Shown here piece by piece: positions 17,842 through 26,469 of a stretch of DNA of 64,000 nucleotides. The translations under genes were made by a program, and so were the position numbers. This DNA comes from Undibacter mobilis (lineage in GTDB: Bacteria; Pseudomonadota; Alphaproteobacteria; Rhizobiales; Xanthobacteraceae): assembly GCF_003367195.1 (NCBI RefSeq), contig NZ_QRGO01000001.1, forward strand, positions 2,466,501 to 2,530,500, read 5' to 3'. Under the pieces are notes generated by a model. That model was not told the origin of the DNA and ran no database searches. It was given only the letters and a program-made list of their open reading frames with translations. Each line of letters begins with the position of its first letter. Within the stretch, counting starts at the first letter, position 1.

Positions 17842-17873
17842 AAAAAAAGCGCCGGGCTCGAGCCCGGCGCTTG
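17842..17873 (-). terminator. Rho-independent terminator for the first coiled-coil gene
   Basis: The perfect stem AGCGCCGGGCTC / GAGCCCGGCGCT has seven A on its left, i.e. a T tail on the minus strand. It lies just past the stop at 17899. Confidence 0.92.
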
Positions 17874-17898
17874 CCGCAATCCGAAAATCGCGGGCTCG

Positions 17899-19341
17899 TT
17901 ACGCTGCGTTGGCGGCCTTGAGGTCTGCTTGATCCTCGGCGGCCTGCTGCTGGCGCTGCAGACTCATCACCTCGCGCATGACGCGGGCGAAGTCCTTGCG
18001 AGCGGTTTCCAGCGCGCCTTCGACCACGGCGCGGTCGAGCTTCTCGCGCTGGAGCGCGGCCTTGAGCTCTTCGATCGCCTGTTCGGCCGTGAGACGGTCG
18101 TTGCTGCGTTCCTTGCCGGCCGAGGCGAGCTGCGTCTGGAGCGCGGCGATGGTTTCCTCGGCGCGGGCGAGCGCGGCCTCCTTGGAATTGAAAGCGCGGG
18201 TCAGGGCGCCGCTGCGCTCCATCAAGGTGGCGCGCATCTGCTCGGTTTCCTTGAATTCGGATTCGCGGCGCAGCCGCTCGGCCTCGAGTTCGGCCACGCG
18301 CGACTGCAACGTGTCGCGCTCGCTCGCCGTGTCGCTGAAGCGGCGGTCGAGTTCGCGCATTTCCTCAGCGCGCCGCTGCAGGTGGTCGCGCGCCTCGATC
18401 AGGAGGCTGTCGGTCGACGCGGCGCGGGCCTGCAGCGCTTCGTAGCGCATGCGCTGGCTGGTGCTTTCGTGGCCGTGCCGCTCATGGGCCTCGTCGAGCG
18501 CCGCTGACAGGCGGCCGCGCTCATTGCTCAGTTCGGCGAAGTTGCCTTCGACCTGGCGCAGCCGCGCTTGCGCGGCGTTCAGGGACTGCTCGGTTTCCGA
18601 AATCTTGCGGGTCAGCCGGGCAGCCTCGACGCTCATCTTGTCGAGCGTGGCGTTCTGGGCGCGCTTTTCATCGTCGGCCATCATCAGGCGCTGGCGCGCC
18701 GCATTGAGGTCCGCCTCGAGCGAAATGATGCGCTTGCCCAGCGTGGTGGCGCGTTCGTCGAGCCGGCGGTTCTCGTCGCGCAGCACGGCATTCTCGCCGG
18801 CTTCGTGCGCCAACCGGCCTTCGAGATCGGCGATCTGGGCCCTGCGGGCGGCAATGTCGATGGCGATTTCGGCCTTGGTGGCCTCGACCGAGCGCAGCAC
18901 GTTCTGCGTTGACGCCAGTTCCTGGCGCAGGTTGCCGATTTCCTGCTCGGCGGCCTGCAAGCGCTTCTCCAGTTCGGCGGATTCATTGCGCAGCTTGCCG
19001 TAGGCGGTGCGGGTGTTGTTGAGCACCGTCTGCAGGCTGTGCTTTTCGGATTTCTCCGCTTCCAGCGCGCGCAGCGTCTTGCTGACCGGATCGGCCAGTT
19101 TACCCACCGCCGCCTTGATGGCGTCGAGTTCGCCGATCTTGGCGTTGGCGTCGAGCAGCAGGTTGCGCAGCGCCTCGTTGTCGCCGCCGACCTGGGCGCC
19201 AAGCGCCGAGAACAGTTCTTCGTCGAGTTCGATCGGATTGCCGGCGATCGTCGCAGGTATCTCGGTTCCCGTCGGTGACGGTTGCGCCAAGGCATCGATG
19301 GTGCCCGACTTGCGGCCGAACAGCCCCCCGAACTTGCTCAT
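17899..19341 (-). CDS. Long coiled-coil protein (paralogue 1)
   Basis: A 480-residue, almost entirely heptad-repeating protein with no membrane segment or signal. It begins with a short basic head (MSKFGGLFGRKSG), then VGGDNEALRNLLLDANAKIGELD, a continuous coil, and ends with LQREKLDRAVVEGALETARKD. It is paralogous to the protein at 22099-23619: head, ERGRLSAALDEA and RAVVEGALE blocks align in order. The form suggests an intermediate-filament-like or scaffold protein, but I know of no characterised member. An AGGGGAA ribosome site precedes the ATG at 19341. It has its own terminator. Confidence 0.75.
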   Translation of the reverse strand: MSKFGGLFGRKSGTIDALAQPSPTGTEIPATIAGNPIELDEELFSALGAQVGGDNEALRNLLLDANAKIGELDAIKAAVGKLADPVSKTLRALEAEKSEKHSLQTVLNNTRTAYGKLRNESAELEKRLQAAEQEIGNLRQELASTQNVLRSVEATKAEIAIDIAARRAQIADLEGRLAHEAGENAVLRDENRRLDERATTLGKRIISLEADLNAARQRLMMADDEKRAQNATLDKMSVEAARLTRKISETEQSLNAAQARLRQVEGNFAELSNERGRLSAALDEAHERHGHESTSQRMRYEALQARAASTDSLLIEARDHLQRRAEEMRELDRRFSDTASERDTLQSRVAELEAERLRRESEFKETEQMRATLMERSGALTRAFNSKEAALARAEETIAALQTQLASAGKERSNDRLTAEQAIEELKAALQREKLDRAVVEGALETARKDFARVMREVMSLQRQQQAAEDQADLKAANAA

Positions 19342-19671
19342 TGTATTCCCCTGATGCGCCGATCCGCCCGGCCAAAGCGACGCACGAATCAATTCGTTTA
19401 CTATTCCTAACAGAGTGTGAATTGCGAAGGGTAAACGAGGGGTTAACGCACGCCTTCAGATCATGAATATATTAATAAAATCAATACCTTGATTCTGTCT
19501 CTAAATTTCGGTGGCGCGGCGCGGCGGGGGGCGTTAAGGCGCTTGGGCTCTGCCTTCTGGCCTGTGAATAAACCCGCCGGCCCGGCCGCCTGTCGCTCGA
19601 CTTATCGGGCGAAGCGGCTGAAAAGGGCAGACCTTTCGCGATTTTAAAATTCTTCCGGGGAGACAATCGAC
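19342..19671. other. Divergent promoter region of coiled-coil gene 1 and the 140-residue protein gene
   Basis: 330 bp without a gene. The AT-rich parts around 19390-19415 and 19460-19505 probably hold the two promoters. A TAAA-N7-TTAA element at 19432-19446 resembles a CtrA site with one half inverted; this is weak evidence. Confidence 0.4.
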
Positions 19672-20094
19672 ATGAAACGTTTCGTTGCGTTGGCCGCTGC
19701 CTTGATCGCGGCCACGACCTTGACCCTGCAGTCCGCCGAAGCCGGCAAGCGCCGCACGCACATCGACAACCGCCTCAAGGTCGTTGCGCTCGGCACCGGC
19801 GCCGCCGCCACCGTGGGCTACTTTGCCATCAACGAGTGGAAGTGGAAGTGGCAGGACGGCATCTTCCCGGGCCAGTGGGGCGCCATTGCCGGCACCACGA
19901 TGGGCTGCGCCGCGGTTTCGCCGATGATCGGCACCGTCGTCGTCGGCCGTCCGTTGACGCAGCGCGAAGGCCACGTCCTGATCGGCTCGTGCATCGTTCC
20001 GATCATCGGCGGCTATCTGGTCAACGCTGCCTATGACGCCAACCCGCAGTGGGAGCCGCAGCCGGCGGTTGCCAAGAAGAAGCGCAAGAAGTAA
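19672..20094 (+). CDS. Small exported or membrane protein, unknown function
   Basis: A 140-residue protein with a clear signal peptide (cleavage near AEAGKRR). It has two hydrophobic glycine-rich stretches (VVALGTGAAATVGYFAI and VLIGSCIVPIIGGYLV) and a basic C-terminal tail ending KKKRKK. A GGGGAG ribosome site precedes the ATG. The pattern fits a small inner-membrane protein with two re-entrant or crossing helices. I do not recognise the family. It is followed by a strong terminator, so it is transcribed alone. Confidence 0.7.
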   Translation: MKRFVALAAALIAATTLTLQSAEAGKRRTHIDNRLKVVALGTGAAATVGYFAINEWKWKWQDGIFPGQWGAIAGTTMGCAAVSPMIGTVVVGRPLTQREGHVLIGSCIVPIIGGYLVNAAYDANPQWEPQPAVAKKKRKK

Positions 20095-20118
20095 GCGCGC
20101 TCTTTCTCGCTCAATCAA

Positions 20119-20160
20119 AACGCCGGCGTCGCGGCCATCGCGACGCCGGCGTTATCTTTT
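20119..20160 (+). terminator. Rho-independent terminator
   Basis: The stem AACGCCGGCGTCGC / GCGACGCCGGCGTT with a short loop is followed by ATCTTTT. It ends the monocistronic transcript of the 140-residue protein. Confidence 0.9.
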
Positions 20161-20178
20161 CTGGAAGCGTTTTTCCGT

Positions 20179-20934
20179 TCAGCTCTTTTTCGCGATGAAA
20201 AGACCCTCGCACAGGCGGAACGTGAAGGCGTCGCCGTCGCCGGTGGGCTCAAGCGTTGCTTTCACCGCCGGCGTCGTCTCGGTCAGCATGGCGCGCAGCA
20301 AACGCTGCATCGTCGCATCGTAACGCTGCGACCACGATTTGAATTCCATGGTCTTGTAGATCTGCTCCTCATGGAGGAGGTCGAAACCGGCCTGCTTGAT
20401 GGCGACACGCCATTCGGCCATGGCCCAGGCGCGCAGATGGCTCGGGTCGCGGAAGCGTTCGAAGGCATTGATGTAATCGCCGACCGCCCCTTCCGGCACG
20501 ACATTGTCCACGATCGCAAGCGTGCCGCCGGCTTTCAGCACGCGGTGCGCTTCGGCGAGGAAGTCGGGAATGGAGTCGAAGTGATGCGGCGCGATGCGGC
20601 AAGTGACGAGGTCGAAGCTGGCATCGTCGAAGGGCAGGGCTTCGGCCTTGGCGTAGGTCGTGCGCAGATTGCCGAGGCCGCGTTTGGCGGCCTCGAGCTT
20701 GACCATGTCCAGCATTTCCTGGGTGATGTCGGTAGCCCAGACGCGCGCGACATGCGGCGCGAAGGTGTAGGCGACGTGACCGCCGCCGGTGGCGATATCG
20801 AGGACGCGCCAATCCTTTTGCGGCGAGGTGAGGGTGACAAGGCGCTCCAGGCTCTTGCCGAGCGCGTGCGGCTTGGACGTCAGGTAATGGGCTGCGGTCT
20901 TGCCGAACTGTTCCTGAACCAGGGTCTTGCTCAT
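20179..20934 (-). CDS. Class I SAM-dependent methyltransferase
   Basis: A 251-residue protein of the UbiE/Methyltransf_11 group. The SAM-binding motif I VLDIATGGGHVAYTF is near residue 50, ATDITQEML binds the ribose, FDLVTCRIAPHHF is motif II, and a VLKAGGTLAIVDN strand follows. It has no membrane or signal segment. It is not adjacent to quinone genes, so a specific substrate cannot be named. The start at 20934 (MSKTLVQEQFG) begins the typical N-terminal helix; a longer frame upstream lacks similarity. Confidence 0.8.
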   Translation of the reverse strand: MSKTLVQEQFGKTAAHYLTSKPHALGKSLERLVTLTSPQKDWRVLDIATGGGHVAYTFAPHVARVWATDITQEMLDMVKLEAAKRGLGNLRTTYAKAEALPFDDASFDLVTCRIAPHHFDSIPDFLAEAHRVLKAGGTLAIVDNVVPEGAVGDYINAFERFRDPSHLRAWAMAEWRVAIKQAGFDLLHEEQIYKTMEFKSWSQRYDATMQRLLRAMLTETTPAVKATLEPTGDGDAFTFRLCEGLFIAKKS

Positions 20935-21046
20935 GGCGGCCGTCCGTAGGCTGTGAGGAAACTCGTTCCTGCATAGCCCTTTCCGCGGAGCGGCGAAATG
21001 TCGCTTTTGATGCGACAGCTTTTCCTGAAGCGCAATAAACGCGCCG

Positions 21047-21274
21047 TCAGTCCTTCTCACCGCCGCGCATGTCGTCATAGCCATGCTTGTCGGAATAGAA
21101 GGCCAAAGCCATCAGGCCGCCGCCGATCAACAGCGAAAAGAACACGCCGCCGATAATGGCGAAGTATCCGTAAAGCGGGATTTCGCTGGCGAATTCCCAC
21201 CACGACCGCGCGGCGAACCACAGCGAGGCGGCGCCGACAGCCAGAAGGGGAGCGATGACATACCATTTGCCCAT
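21047..21274 (-). CDS. Small two-helix membrane protein
   Basis: A 75-residue protein. Two hydrophobic segments (about 6-22 and 38-59) are separated by a short loop, and the tail is charged (SDKHGYDDMRGGEKD). The frame continues upstream, but the ATG at 21274 begins directly at the first helix. I do not recognise the family. It may be expressed with the downstream methyltransferase on the same strand. Confidence 0.5.
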   Translation of the reverse strand: MGKWYVIAPLLAVGAASLWFAARSWWEFASEIPLYGYFAIIGGVFFSLLIGGGLMALAFYSDKHGYDDMRGGEKD

Positions 21275-21324
21275 GCGGGCGATATAAGCCCTTGAGGCAG
21301 CTTTGTCACATCGCCAGTCCTCGT

Positions 21325-21362
21325 AAAAAAGACGCCCAGCCATGAAACAGGGCTGGGCGTCT
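21325..21362 (-). terminator. Rho-independent terminator for the PRC-barrel gene
   Basis: The stem GACGCCCAGCC / GGCTGGGCGTC has six A to its left, giving a T tail on the minus strand. It lies 40 bp past the stop at 21402. Confidence 0.92.
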
Positions 21363-21401
21363 ATCAGGTCATCGATAAACGCGATGGCTCGCGTTTACTG
21401 C

Positions 21402-21926
21402 TTACTGCTTCGGCGTGGCCGGCTTGGTGGCGGGCATCGCGCCCGAACCAGAGCCCGTGGCGCCCGAACCGGTGGTCGCGCGGGAGGCCGGTTCGTAATA
21501 AGCAAAGGTCGGCGCGTTCTTGAGCTGATCCTTGGTGTAGCTCACGGTGATCTTGTCGATCGACGCCGAGTCCGGCTTGCGCGTCACGGAAACGCTTTCG
21601 AACGGGAGGGCGACGTCCTTCTGGCCAACGCCGAGGAAGCCACCGACGCCGACGACTACGGCGTTGATCTTGCCGTCGCTGCCGATAATGACGTCGTTGA
21701 TTTCGCCGATCGAGGCGTTATCCGGACCGTAGACCGAAGCGCCGATCAATTTCGAACCGCGCCAGTCGGTGGACGGCTGCGATGCGACGAAGCCGCCGGA
21801 GGTGGCGTTCATCGTCGACGATGCAGTCGGAGCGGGCGACGTGGTGGCAGTCGGAGCGGACTGAGCGAAAGCGGGGGCTGCGAGGACAGTGGCCAGCGCA
21901 GCGGCGGTCAGGGTGCGTTTCATCAT
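21402..21926 (-). CDS. Periplasmic PRC-barrel domain protein
   Basis: A 174-residue protein with a signal peptide ending APAFAQ, a low-complexity Thr/Ser/Ala linker, a PRC-barrel domain (GSKLIGASVYGPDNASIGEI...VGGFLGVGQKDVALPF) and a Gly/Ala/Pro-rich tail. PRC-barrel proteins with signal peptides are abundant in Hyphomicrobiales; their role is usually stress- or envelope-related but undefined. AAGGAG sits 7 bp before the first of two adjacent ATG codons, which I chose. It is flanked by terminators on both sides and is therefore monocistronic. Confidence 0.85.
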   Translation of the reverse strand: MMKRTLTAAALATVLAAPAFAQSAPTATTSPAPTASSTMNATSGGFVASQPSTDWRGSKLIGASVYGPDNASIGEINDVIIGSDGKINAVVVGVGGFLGVGQKDVALPFESVSVTRKPDSASIDKITVSYTKDQLKNAPTFAYYEPASRATTGSGATGSGSGAMPATKPATPKQ

Positions 21927-22011
21927 TCGTTTTCTCCTTTTGAGCACGAATTGGTCAGGCAAACGGGGAAGTGCGGCGCGCGCATTGCCTCACGTGCGCC
22001 ACATACGAAAA

Positions 22012-22037
22012 GAACGCAGGACTCGCGTCCTGCGTTC
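22012..22037 (-). terminator. Bidirectional terminator hairpin
   Basis: The stem GAACGCAGGAC / GTCCTGCGTTC has a four-base loop, with AAAA on the left and CTTTTT on the right. It lies past the stop of the second coiled-coil gene (22099). Confidence 0.85.
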
Positions 22038-22098
22038 CGAACTTTTTCAAAGATAAGGCTGCGTCAGTTCGCGCAGCCGTCAATGCGCTGAATTATAT

Positions 22099-23619
22099 TC
22101 AAGCCTTCTCGGAACTTTCCGCCGACTCGGCTTTCTTGACGCTCCTGACCGGGGCTTCGGCTTCCGGCGCTTCGACGGCGTCGGCGACCGGCACGTCCTC
22201 GACCAGCGGCATGCCGCGGCGCAGGGTGGAGCGCAACGCGGCGACTTCGCTCTGCAGGCGCGAATTGTCCTTGCGCGCCGCTTCGAGCGCGCCTTCGACC
22301 ACCGCGCGTTCCATGCGCTCGCGCTGCAGCGCCGAGTTCAGATCCTCGACGCGCTTTTCGATATTGGTGCGCGACACCTGCACGTCGGCTTCGAGATGGC
22401 CGTTGCGCTCGGTGAGCGCGGCGATCTTCTCGTCGGCGCGGGCCAGCGCCGTCTCGCGGGCCTTCAACGCCTTGGTCAGCGCATTGTTGCGCTCGGTCAG
22501 CGCGACGCGGGCCTGTTCCAGGTCCTTGGTCTGGCGCTCGCGCTGCTCATGCGAGGCTTCGATCTGGGCGAGGCGCTTTTCCGCGTTGTTGCGCGAGATG
22601 GTGGCTTCGACCGATTTGCGGTCGAACGCGCGCACTTCCTCGGTGCGGGCGATCAGGTTGTGGCGCGCTTCGGCGAGCAGGCGCTCGGCGGTCGCGGCCC
22701 GCGAGGTCAGCGCATCGAGGCGCATGTTGAGGCTGTTGCGCTCGGCCTGATGCTGCTCCTTGGCCTCGTCGAGCGCGGCGGAGAGGCGGCCGCGTTCGGC
22801 GTAGGCTTCGGCGAAGCTGGCTTCGACCTTGCCGAGCTGGGCGCGGGTCGCGGTCAGCGTGTTTTCGCTTTCGGTCAGGCGGCGGGTGAGGCGGGCGGTC
22901 TCGTTGAGCGCCGCGTCGATATTGGCCTGCAGCGCGCGCTTCTCGTCTTCGAGCAGAGCGAGGCGCTCGCGTGCGGCCGCCAGTTCGCCTTCCAGTTCGA
23001 CGATGCGCTTGTCGGCGGCGTCGAGCTGCTCCTGCGCGGTGCGGCGGGCATCGCCCAGCGTCCGGCGCTGCGTGGTTTCCTGCGCCAGCTGGCGCTCGAG
23101 TTCGGCGATCTGCGCCGCCCGCGCCGACAGGCCATCGGTCAGCTCGATGCGGACGCTTTCGAGGCCGCGGTTCGATTCACGCGCCAGTTCGAGATCCTCG
23201 CGCAGCTTCTCGGCTTCGGCTTCGAGCGCGGTGGCCTTGCGTTCGATCTGGTAGAATTCGCCGCGCAGCGTCTCGTAAGAGGTGCGCGATTCCGCCAGCA
23301 TGTTGGACAGGCCGAGCGTGTGCGACTTTTCCTGCTCGAGGGCGCGCAGCGTCGAATTGAACGGGTGGACGATCTTGTCGAAGGCGGCCTTGAGCTCGTC
23401 GAGCTCGCCGATCTTGCGGCCGGTATCGTTGAGCAGGTGGCGCAGCGCCTCGTTCTCTTCGCCAATGCGCGAGCCGACGTCGGAGTAGTTCTCCGGCGTG
23501 ATCTGACGGGCGACCGGATGGGCCGGCACGCTGCCGGCGGGGCGGGCGGTGTCGCCGACCTTGCGGTCGGGCTCTTGCTCGCGGGGCTTGCCGCCAAACA
23601 GATCCGATAACTTCGCCAT
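22099..23619 (-). CDS. Long coiled-coil protein (paralogue 2)
   Basis: A 506-residue coiled-coil protein, paralogue of the 17899-19341 product. The basic head MAKLSDLFGGKPRE and the blocks EENEALRHLLNDTGRKIGELD, ERGRLSAALDEAKE and LQRERMERAVVEGALEAARKD are shared. It differs by a C-terminal acidic/valine-rich tail of ~45 residues after the coil. It has no membrane segment. GGAGG precedes the ATG at 23619. Its upstream region shares a 38-bp element with that of ddl. A structural or cytoskeletal role is inferred from shape only. Confidence 0.75.
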   Translation of the reverse strand: MAKLSDLFGGKPREQEPDRKVGDTARPAGSVPAHPVARQITPENYSDVGSRIGEENEALRHLLNDTGRKIGELDELKAAFDKIVHPFNSTLRALEQEKSHTLGLSNMLAESRTSYETLRGEFYQIERKATALEAEAEKLREDLELARESNRGLESVRIELTDGLSARAAQIAELERQLAQETTQRRTLGDARRTAQEQLDAADKRIVELEGELAAARERLALLEDEKRALQANIDAALNETARLTRRLTESENTLTATRAQLGKVEASFAEAYAERGRLSAALDEAKEQHQAERNSLNMRLDALTSRAATAERLLAEARHNLIARTEEVRAFDRKSVEATISRNNAEKRLAQIEASHEQRERQTKDLEQARVALTERNNALTKALKARETALARADEKIAALTERNGHLEADVQVSRTNIEKRVEDLNSALQRERMERAVVEGALEAARKDNSRLQSEVAALRSTLRRGMPLVEDVPVADAVEAPEAEAPVRSVKKAESAESSEKA

Positions 23620-23674
23620 AAGATACGCCTCCACACACGCCCGGCTTTTGCCGGTGCGCTCACGCCTGTGGTTC

Positions 23675-23712
23675 TTAAGATATTATAAACGAATGGGGAT
23701 TGGAACATTGGC
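23675..23712 (-). promoter_or_regulatory. Promoter-like element shared with ddl (copy 1)
   Basis: 38 bp identical at 30 positions to 25046-25083. On the minus strand it contains a -10-like TATAAT (23682-23687), 63 bp before the coiled-coil start, and the conserved block GCCAATGTTYCAATCC upstream. Confidence 0.5.
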
Positions 23713-23848
23713 AAGCCCCAATCGTCCGCTTCGGCGCGGCAGACCGCGATCATGGTTAACGGCTTAAATGGGCCGTTTGGTCAGGCGATCGACGTGAATC
23801 CGTCATAAAAGCCGGCGCGAAGCGTACGGGCCGGGATAACCCGGAACC

Positions 23849-24970
23849 TCAAGGCGCATAGTCCCGCAACAAAGAATGGCGTTGCCGGTGCCGGTCGAGC
23901 GCCAGATTGATCAGCCGGGTCAGCAGCTCGGGATAGGGAACTCCCGAGGCTTCCATCATCTTCGGGTACATGCTGATCGAGGTGAAGCCGGGCAGGGTGT
24001 TGATCTCGTTGAAGTAGAATTCACCGCTCTTGCGGTCGAGGAAAAAGTCGACCCGGGCGAGCCCGCTGCATTCGAGCACCGCGAAGGCCTGCGCCGCCAG
24101 CACGCGAACCCGCGCCATGGCGACATCGTCGATCCGCGCCGGCAGATCGACCGCAGCGCCATCCTTGTCGAGATATTTTGCTTCATACGAATAGAATTCG
24201 TGGCGCGGGTCCGGATTGATCTCGCTGGCCACGCTGACGAACAGCGGCTCGTCCTCGAGCACGGCAACCTCGACTTCACGCGCATCGATGCCTTGTTCGA
24301 TCAGAATCTTCAGATCGTAGCGAAAGGCATCATCAAGCGCGGCCTTGAGCTGGTCCCAGCTCTTGACCTTATGAACGCCGACGCTCGAACCCATGTTGCA
24401 GGGCTTCACGAAGACAGGCAGCGACAGTTTCGCGCGCGCCGCTTCGATGCAATCCGCCGGATCGCTTTCGTAGTCGCGGCGCTTCAGTGTCACATAGGGC
24501 GCGATCGGCAGGCCCGCCTGAAGCGCCAGCCGCTTGGCGACGTCCTTGTCCATGCTGACCGCGGAGGCCAGCACGCCGGAACCGACATAGGCGACGTCAG
24601 TGAGATCGAACAGGCCCTGGATGGCGCCGTCCTCGCAGAGCGGGCCATGCATGACGGGAAAGAACACGTCGATGTCGCGAACGCCCGGTATGGCGCCATC
24701 GACGGGCAAGAGGGCGCCGCGGCCGTCGGGCTGGGCTGCGAGACGCACCTCCGGTGCATTGCGCCTGATCGGCAGCGCGCTGCCTGCCGTCTGCTCGATC
24801 GTGTTCAGATCGTTCAGTTGCCACAGTCCGGTCTTGTCGATACTGACCGGCACGACGTCGAAACGCCCGCGGTCGAGATGCCGGATCACGGATGCGGCCG
24901 ATTGCAGCGACACTTCGTGTTCGCCGGATTTGCCGCCGTACAGGACTGCTACGCGAATCTTCTGAGCCAT
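23849..24970 (-). CDS. ddl: D-alanine--D-alanine ligase
   Basis: A 373-residue ATP-grasp ligase that joins two D-alanines for peptidoglycan precursors. Typical features are VLYGGKSGEHEVSLQSA at the N-terminus, MHGPLCEDGAIQGLF, VFVKPCNMGSSVGVHKV for ATP binding, and the C-terminal FNEINTLPGFTSISMYPKM with metal ligands. AAAGG precedes the ATG. The length fits the DdlA-type enzymes with an inserted loop. It lies outside the dcw cluster and shares an upstream element with the coiled-coil gene downstream of it. Confidence 0.95.
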   Translation of the reverse strand: MAQKIRVAVLYGGKSGEHEVSLQSAASVIRHLDRGRFDVVPVSIDKTGLWQLNDLNTIEQTAGSALPIRRNAPEVRLAAQPDGRGALLPVDGAIPGVRDIDVFFPVMHGPLCEDGAIQGLFDLTDVAYVGSGVLASAVSMDKDVAKRLALQAGLPIAPYVTLKRRDYESDPADCIEAARAKLSLPVFVKPCNMGSSVGVHKVKSWDQLKAALDDAFRYDLKILIEQGIDAREVEVAVLEDEPLFVSVASEINPDPRHEFYSYEAKYLDKDGAAVDLPARIDDVAMARVRVLAAQAFAVLECSGLARVDFFLDRKSGEFYFNEINTLPGFTSISMYPKMMEASGVPYPELLTRLINLALDRHRQRHSLLRDYAP

Positions 24971-25045
24971 GGCCTTTGACTATCACCACGCGGCGTCTGC
25001 GCGCCAGCGCCGGGTTTGGCGACTTCGGTATTCGTTTGACAGGCC

Positions 25046-25083
25046 GTAAGTTATTCTAGACCAACGAGGATTGAAACATTGGC
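25046..25083 (-). promoter_or_regulatory. Promoter-like element shared with coiled-coil gene 2 (copy 2)
   Basis: Matches 23675-23712 at 30 of 38 positions. On the minus strand the -10-like TAGAAT (25053-25058) lies 83 bp before ddl. The 16-bp block GGATTGRAACATTGGC (plus strand) is the best conserved part. Confidence 0.5.
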
Positions 25084-25161
25084 GGGCCGGCTGGCCGCGG
25101 CCCTGCATGGCATAATGCGGCCGAGGTTAACGGCGGGGGCGGAACAGTCGGGGAGCCGGAC

Positions 25162-25761
25162 ATGAACTCGTCACAGAACGCGGATGCGACGACCGGGCCG
25201 CAAGCCGAAACCTACAGCTACCGCGCATCGCTGCTCGGCGCGCCGTTCACCTTTCGGCTGACCGACGCCGGCCTGGCCTTCGAGGCGGGACGCCGCGCGG
25301 GTCTCATTCCCTATCAGGCGATCGCGCGGGTTCGGCTGTCGTTCAAACCGTCGAGCATGCAGTCGCGGCGCTATCAAGCCGAAATCTGGGCGGCCGATGC
25401 GCCGAAGCTGACGATCTATTCCAGCTCGTGGAAGAGCATGATGATCCAGGAACGGCAGGATCAGGCCTATTCGGCTTTCCTCGCTGCGCTGCATCGCCGG
25501 CTCGCCGTCGCCGGCTCGGCGGCGCAGTTCGAACGCGGCAGCGTGCCGTTCCTTTATTGGCTGGGATTCGCCGCCTTCACGGCGGTCACACTCGGCCTGG
25601 CCTTGCTGATCGTGCGCGCCTTGCAGGTCAATGCGAAAGGCGGCGCCATCTTCATCGCCGCCTTCCTTGCCTTGTTTCTGTGGCAGGGCGGCAATTTCCT
25701 TCGCCGCAACAAGCCGGGCACCTATCGTCCCGATGCGCCGCCGGCCGATCTGCTGCCTTAG
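25162..25761 (+). CDS. Membrane protein with N-terminal PH-like soluble region, unknown function
   Basis: A 199-residue protein. A soluble N-terminal part of ~120 residues (ASLLGAPFTFRLTDAGLAFEAG...IPYQAIARVRLSFKP) reads like a small beta domain. Two membrane helices (about 128-150 and 156-174) and a short proline-rich tail follow. GGGGAG sits just upstream of the ATG. It converges on the SixA-like gene. I do not recognise a named family. Confidence 0.6.
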   Translation: MNSSQNADATTGPQAETYSYRASLLGAPFTFRLTDAGLAFEAGRRAGLIPYQAIARVRLSFKPSSMQSRRYQAEIWAADAPKLTIYSSSWKSMMIQERQDQAYSAFLAALHRRLAVAGSAAQFERGSVPFLYWLGFAAFTAVTLGLALLIVRALQVNAKGGAIFIAAFLALFLWQGGNFLRRNKPGTYRPDAPPADLLP

Positions 25762-25766
25762 AGCGT

Positions 25767-26294
25767 TCAGTTGGTTGCGGCTTCGATCGACTTCGGCGTG
25801 ATGAACCGTTCGAGCCGGCCGGACTGCGGATGCAGCTTGCGCCAGTTGTCGAAAGCGAAGTCGATGACGATGAGGCCGGCGGTCGGCAAGTTCTCGCGCA
25901 ACCGCTCGCGCGCCTCGATGTCGCCTGAGGCGATCAGCGTCAGCGCCGCCTCATGCAGCGACGGGTTATGTCCGACCACCATCATCGTCCGGACGGACTC
26001 CGGTGTTTCGCCGACGATCCCAAAGATGTCATGGATCGTGGCTTCATAGACGCGCTCGTCGGTGGTCGCGCCGGGCGCCGGCCGCAGCGTCTCGGTCAGG
26101 TGCTTCCAGGTTTCCTGAACGCGGCGGGCCGGCGACAGCACGACGCGGTCCGGGCCGAGCGCGTGGCTCGTCATGTAGGCCCCGATCTGGCCGGCGTCGC
26201 GCCGCCCGCGATCGACAAGGGCGCGGTTGCGGTCGTCCTTGCCGATTTCGCCCGGTTCGGTCTTGGCGTGGCGGAGGATGAGGAGACGCCGCAT
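25767..26294 (-). CDS. SixA-like histidine phosphatase
   Basis: A 175-residue protein of the phosphoglycerate mutase-like superfamily. It has the RHAKTE motif with the catalytic His at residue 9, LSPARRVQETW for the second arginine, and GHNPSLHEA with the second His. The small size and RHAK variant match SixA, which dephosphorylates Hpt domains or other phosphohistidines. An Hpt protein is encoded at 7713-8066, but no link is shown. GGAAG lies 5 bp before the ATG at 26294; a GTG two codons earlier is possible. Confidence 0.85.
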   Translation of the reverse strand: MRRLLILRHAKTEPGEIGKDDRNRALVDRGRRDAGQIGAYMTSHALGPDRVVLSPARRVQETWKHLTETLRPAPGATTDERVYEATIHDIFGIVGETPESVRTMMVVGHNPSLHEAALTLIASGDIEARERLRENLPTAGLIVIDFAFDNWRKLHPQSGRLERFITPKSIEAATN

Positions 26295-26469
26295 GGTCAC
26301 TTCCGGCTGGGGGAACGTTCTGGCTAAAGGGCAGGGCGATAGGCTAAGGGGTGTCGAATCTGTGCCAGATTAGCACCGCTGGCTAGCACCCCAGGCTGGC
26401 AACCTTGCCAGTTCGGACCGGCAATGAGCCGAAACGGTGACAGAGCGCTGCGACACGAGACCTCAGCGG

